64,000 bases of DNA. Source: Eutreptiella sp. 'Long Island Sound 2002' (lineage: Eukaryota; Euglenozoa; Euglenophyceae; Eutreptiales; Eutreptiaceae). The stretch's first letter is position 1, and each line of letters starts with the position of its first letter. The notes under the pieces were generated by a model. It saw only the letters and a program-made list of their open reading frames with translations, was not told where the DNA came from and did no database searches. Below, one piece after another: positions 61,726 through 64,000 of this stretch. Both the position numbers and the translations under genes were made by a program. The stretch covers positions 43,106,090 to 43,170,089 of the forward strand of contig OZ038382.1 in the NCBI GenBank assembly GCA_964036045.1, given 5' to 3'.

Positions 61726-63815
61726 ATGAAGTGTGGTGATACTTGCCGACACAATATCTCAAAATTGAATTCGGGACTTTCTGTCAAGTTATTGCAGCTC
61801 CCCCTTCAGCGTTCCGGGAAGGCATTAGAAGAAAATTTAGAAGGGGCATGTTCCGTATTTTTGCAAAAAAGTTTCATTTTGGTACGCCACATTTATTGGA
61901 TTTTCAGGTTGCTGCGTGGTGGCTGGCTAGGCTGTACGCGTGCTTTCGTAAAGTGGCACCTTTCGCCCTACCCGTTGAAGTTTTCGCTCTGGTCCACTGC
62001 CACCACACACCCACACTGCCATTGCACCCCCCGCCACCCCCGCGCGCGCGCGCTCGCTCGCCTCGTCTCGTCAAGCCAAGGCATGGCTGGCTTGGCTTGG
62101 CATGGTATGGTATGGCTTGGTGTGAGAGCCAGGTGCTTTCATAATGAAGTGTGGTGATACTTGCCGACACAATATCTCAAAATTGAATTCGGGACTTTCT
62201 GTCAAGTTATTGCAGCTCCCCCTTCAGCGTTCCGGGAAGGCATTAGAAGAAAATTTAGAAGGGGCATGTTCCATATTTTTGCAAAAAAGTTTCATTTTGG
62301 TACGCCACATTTATTGGATTTTCAGGTTGCTGCGTGGTGGTTGGCTAGGCTGTACGCGTGCTTTCGTAAAGTGGCACCTTTCGCCCTACCCGTCGAAGTT
62401 TTCGCTCTGGTCCACTGCCACCACACACCCACACTGCCATTGCACCCCCCGCCACCCCCCCGCGCGCGCGCTCGCTCGCCTCGTCTCGTCAAGCCAAGGC
62501 ATGGCTGGCTTGGCTTGGCATGGTATGGTATGGCTTGGTGTGAGAGCCAGGTGCTTTCATAATGAAGTGTGGTGATACTTGCCGACACAATATCTCAAAA
62601 TTGAATTCGGGACTTTCTGTCAAGTTATTGCAGCTCCCCCTTCAGCGTTCCGGGAAGGCATTAGAAGAAAATTTAGAAGGGGCATGTTCCATATTTTTGC
62701 AAAAAAGTTTCATTTTGGTACGCCACATTTATTGGATTTTCAGGTTGCTGCGTGGTGGTTGGCTAGGCTGTACGCGTGCTTTCGTAAAGTGGCACCTTTC
62801 GCCCTACCCGTTGAAGTTTTCGCTCTGGTCCACTGCCACCACACACCCACACTGCCATTGCACCCCCCGCCACCCCCGCGCGCGCGCGCTCGCTCGCCTC
62901 GTCTCGTCAAGCCAAGGCATGGCTGGCTTGGCTTGGCATGGTATGGTATGGCTTGGTGTGAGAGCCAGGTGCTTTCATAATGAAGTGTGGTGATACTTGC
63001 CGACACAATATCTCAAAATTGAATTCGGGACTTTCTGTCAAGTTATTGCAGCTCCCCCTTCAGCGTTCCGGGAAGGCATTAGAAGAAAATTTAGAAGGGG
63101 CATGTTCCATATTTTTGCAAAAAAGTTTCATTTTGGTACGCCACATTTATTGGATTTTCAGGTTGCTGCGTGGTGGTTGGCTAGGCTGTACGCGTGCTTT
63201 CGTAAAGTGGCACCTTTCGCCCTACCCGTTGAAGTTTTCGCTCTGGTCCACTGCCACCACACACCCACACTGCCATTGCACCCCCCGCCACCCCCGCGCG
63301 CGCGCGCTCGCTCGCCTCGTCTCGTCAAGCCAAGGCATGGCTGGCTTGGCTTGGCATGGTATGGTATGGCTTGGTGTGAGAGCCAGGTGCTTTCATAATG
63401 AAGTGTGGTGATACTTGCCGACACAATATCTCAAAATTGAATTCGGGACTTTCTGTCAAGTTATTGCAGCTCCCCCTTCAGCGTTCCGGGAAGGCATTAG
63501 AAGAAAATTTAGAAGGGGCATGTTCCATATTTTTGCAAAAAAGTTTCATTTTGGTACGCCACATTTATTGGATTTTCAGGTTGCTGCGTGGTGGTTGGCT
63601 AGGCTGTACGCGTGCTTTCGTAAAGTGGCACCTTTCGCCCTACCCGTTGAAGTTTTCGCTCTGGTCCACTGCCACCACACACCCACACTGCCATTGCACC
63701 CCCCGCCACCCCCGCGCGCGCGCGCTCGCTCGCCTCGTCTCGTCAAGCCAAGGCATGGCTGGCTTGGCTTGGCATGGTATGGTATGGCTTGGTGTGAGAG
63801 CCAGGTGCTTTCATA

Positions 63816-64000
63816 ATGAAGTGTGGTGATACTTGCCGACACAATATCTCAAAATTGAACTCGGGACTTTCTGTCAAGTTATTGCAGCTCCCCCTTCAGC
63901 GTTCCGGAAGGGCATTAGAAGAAAATTTAGAAGGGGCATGTTCCATATTTTTGCAAAAAAGTTTCATTTTGGTACGCCACATTTATTGGATTTTCAGGTT
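63816..64000 (+). repeat. Truncated satellite unit at right window edge
   Basis: The first 185 bases of a unit are present. It lacks the EcoRI site (T-to-C at 63860) and has a swapped CCGGAAGGG near 63905-63911. The array continues beyond the window. Confidence 0.95.

Larger units (their letters stand above)
1..64000 (+). repeat. 418-bp satellite DNA, continuous head-to-tail array
   Basis: The same 418-bp sequence recurs from the first to the last base in one orientation, giving about 153 copies, 152 of them complete. Unit starts (ATGAAGTGTGG) fall at 283, 701, 1119 and so on to 63816. Ten units deviate from 418 bp and the net length change is -3 bp. The consensus is 51.9% GC (217 of 418). 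Most units differ from it by 0-3 substitutions, so pairwise identity is usually above 99% and the worst units are near 98%. Such homogeneity is known from satellites under concerted evolution by unequal exchange and gene conversion. There is no foreign insertion, inversion or flanking unique DNA. The family is not recognised; a centromeric, subtelomeric or other heterochromatic role is inference only. Confidence 0.98.

Noticed and set aside
1-64000. CRISPR array
   Set aside because: The repeats are 418 bp and directly adjacent, with no unique spacers and no cas genes.
1-64000. rDNA intergenic spacer subrepeats
   Set aside because: Some satellites arise that way, but no 18S, 5.8S or 25/28S sequence, Pol I promoter or spacer landmark is visible in 64 kb.
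1-64000. Large coding minisatellite (repetitive protein gene)
   Set aside because: A repeat of 418 bp cannot keep frame across units. Two-base and one-base indels are present without compensation.
1-64000. Mobile element or gene cluster hidden between repeats
   Set aside because: Unit starts can be followed at 416-420 bp steps across the whole window, leaving no room for any insertion.

Overview
The whole 64 kb window is one uninterrupted head-to-tail tandem array of a single satellite monomer with a modal length of 418 bp. No protein gene, RNA gene, transposon, CRISPR array or single-copy DNA is visible. If a unit is started at the recurring ATGAAGTGTGG, there are 152 complete units (283 to 63815), a 282-bp partial unit on the left and a 185-bp partial unit on the right. 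All units have the same orientation and neither array end lies in the window, so the real array is larger. Every open reading frame follows from the repeat consensus. Because 418 is 1 modulo 3, the frame rotates by one at each unit boundary, and no frame stays open for much more than one unit.

A long, nearly pure array of a ~0.4 kb monomer points to constitutive heterochromatin of a eukaryotic nuclear genome (centromeric, pericentromeric, subtelomeric knob or B-chromosome type), resolved by long-read assembly. I do not recognise the monomer as a named satellite, and the sequence alone does not fix the organism or chromosomal position. CpG is only mildly depleted (23 CpG per 418-bp unit, observed/expected about 0.8), and several of the most informative variants are CpG-to-TpG/CpA changes. 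This fits a young array subject to some cytosine methylation.

Monomer layout (unit coordinates, 1 = A of the ATG): positions 1-188 are AT-leaning (about 40% GC), with an EcoRI site at 42-47 and a TTTTTGCAAAAA palindrome at 133-144. Positions 189-418 are GC-leaning (about 62% GC). They hold an MluI site at 211-216, a CA/C-rich block that ends in C5(GC)6 at 312-328, a CTCG-rich stretch, a perfect 9-bp-stem inverted repeat at 347-374, and a degenerate GGYWT pentamer tract at 355-398.

Regional structure: most units carry 0-3 differences from consensus. The differences are not random along the array. Shared multi-site haplotypes mark internal duplications: 4883-9898 (two 6-unit blocks), 19-25 kb (5- and 8-unit spacing), 34.5-40 kb (mosaic with 3- and 11-unit spacing), 40829-45010 (6-unit spacing), 47519-49606 (3-unit spacing), 49189-52532 (6-unit spacing) and 54205-56712 (5-unit spacing). 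Between about 40.8 and 51.7 kb a diagnostic C-to-T at unit position 190 follows a 3-unit (1254 bp) register, which looks like an emerging trimeric higher-order repeat. In contrast, 28289-30378 holds five consecutive consensus-like units. Length changes are rare (10 of 152 units) and mostly fall in the C/GC tract.
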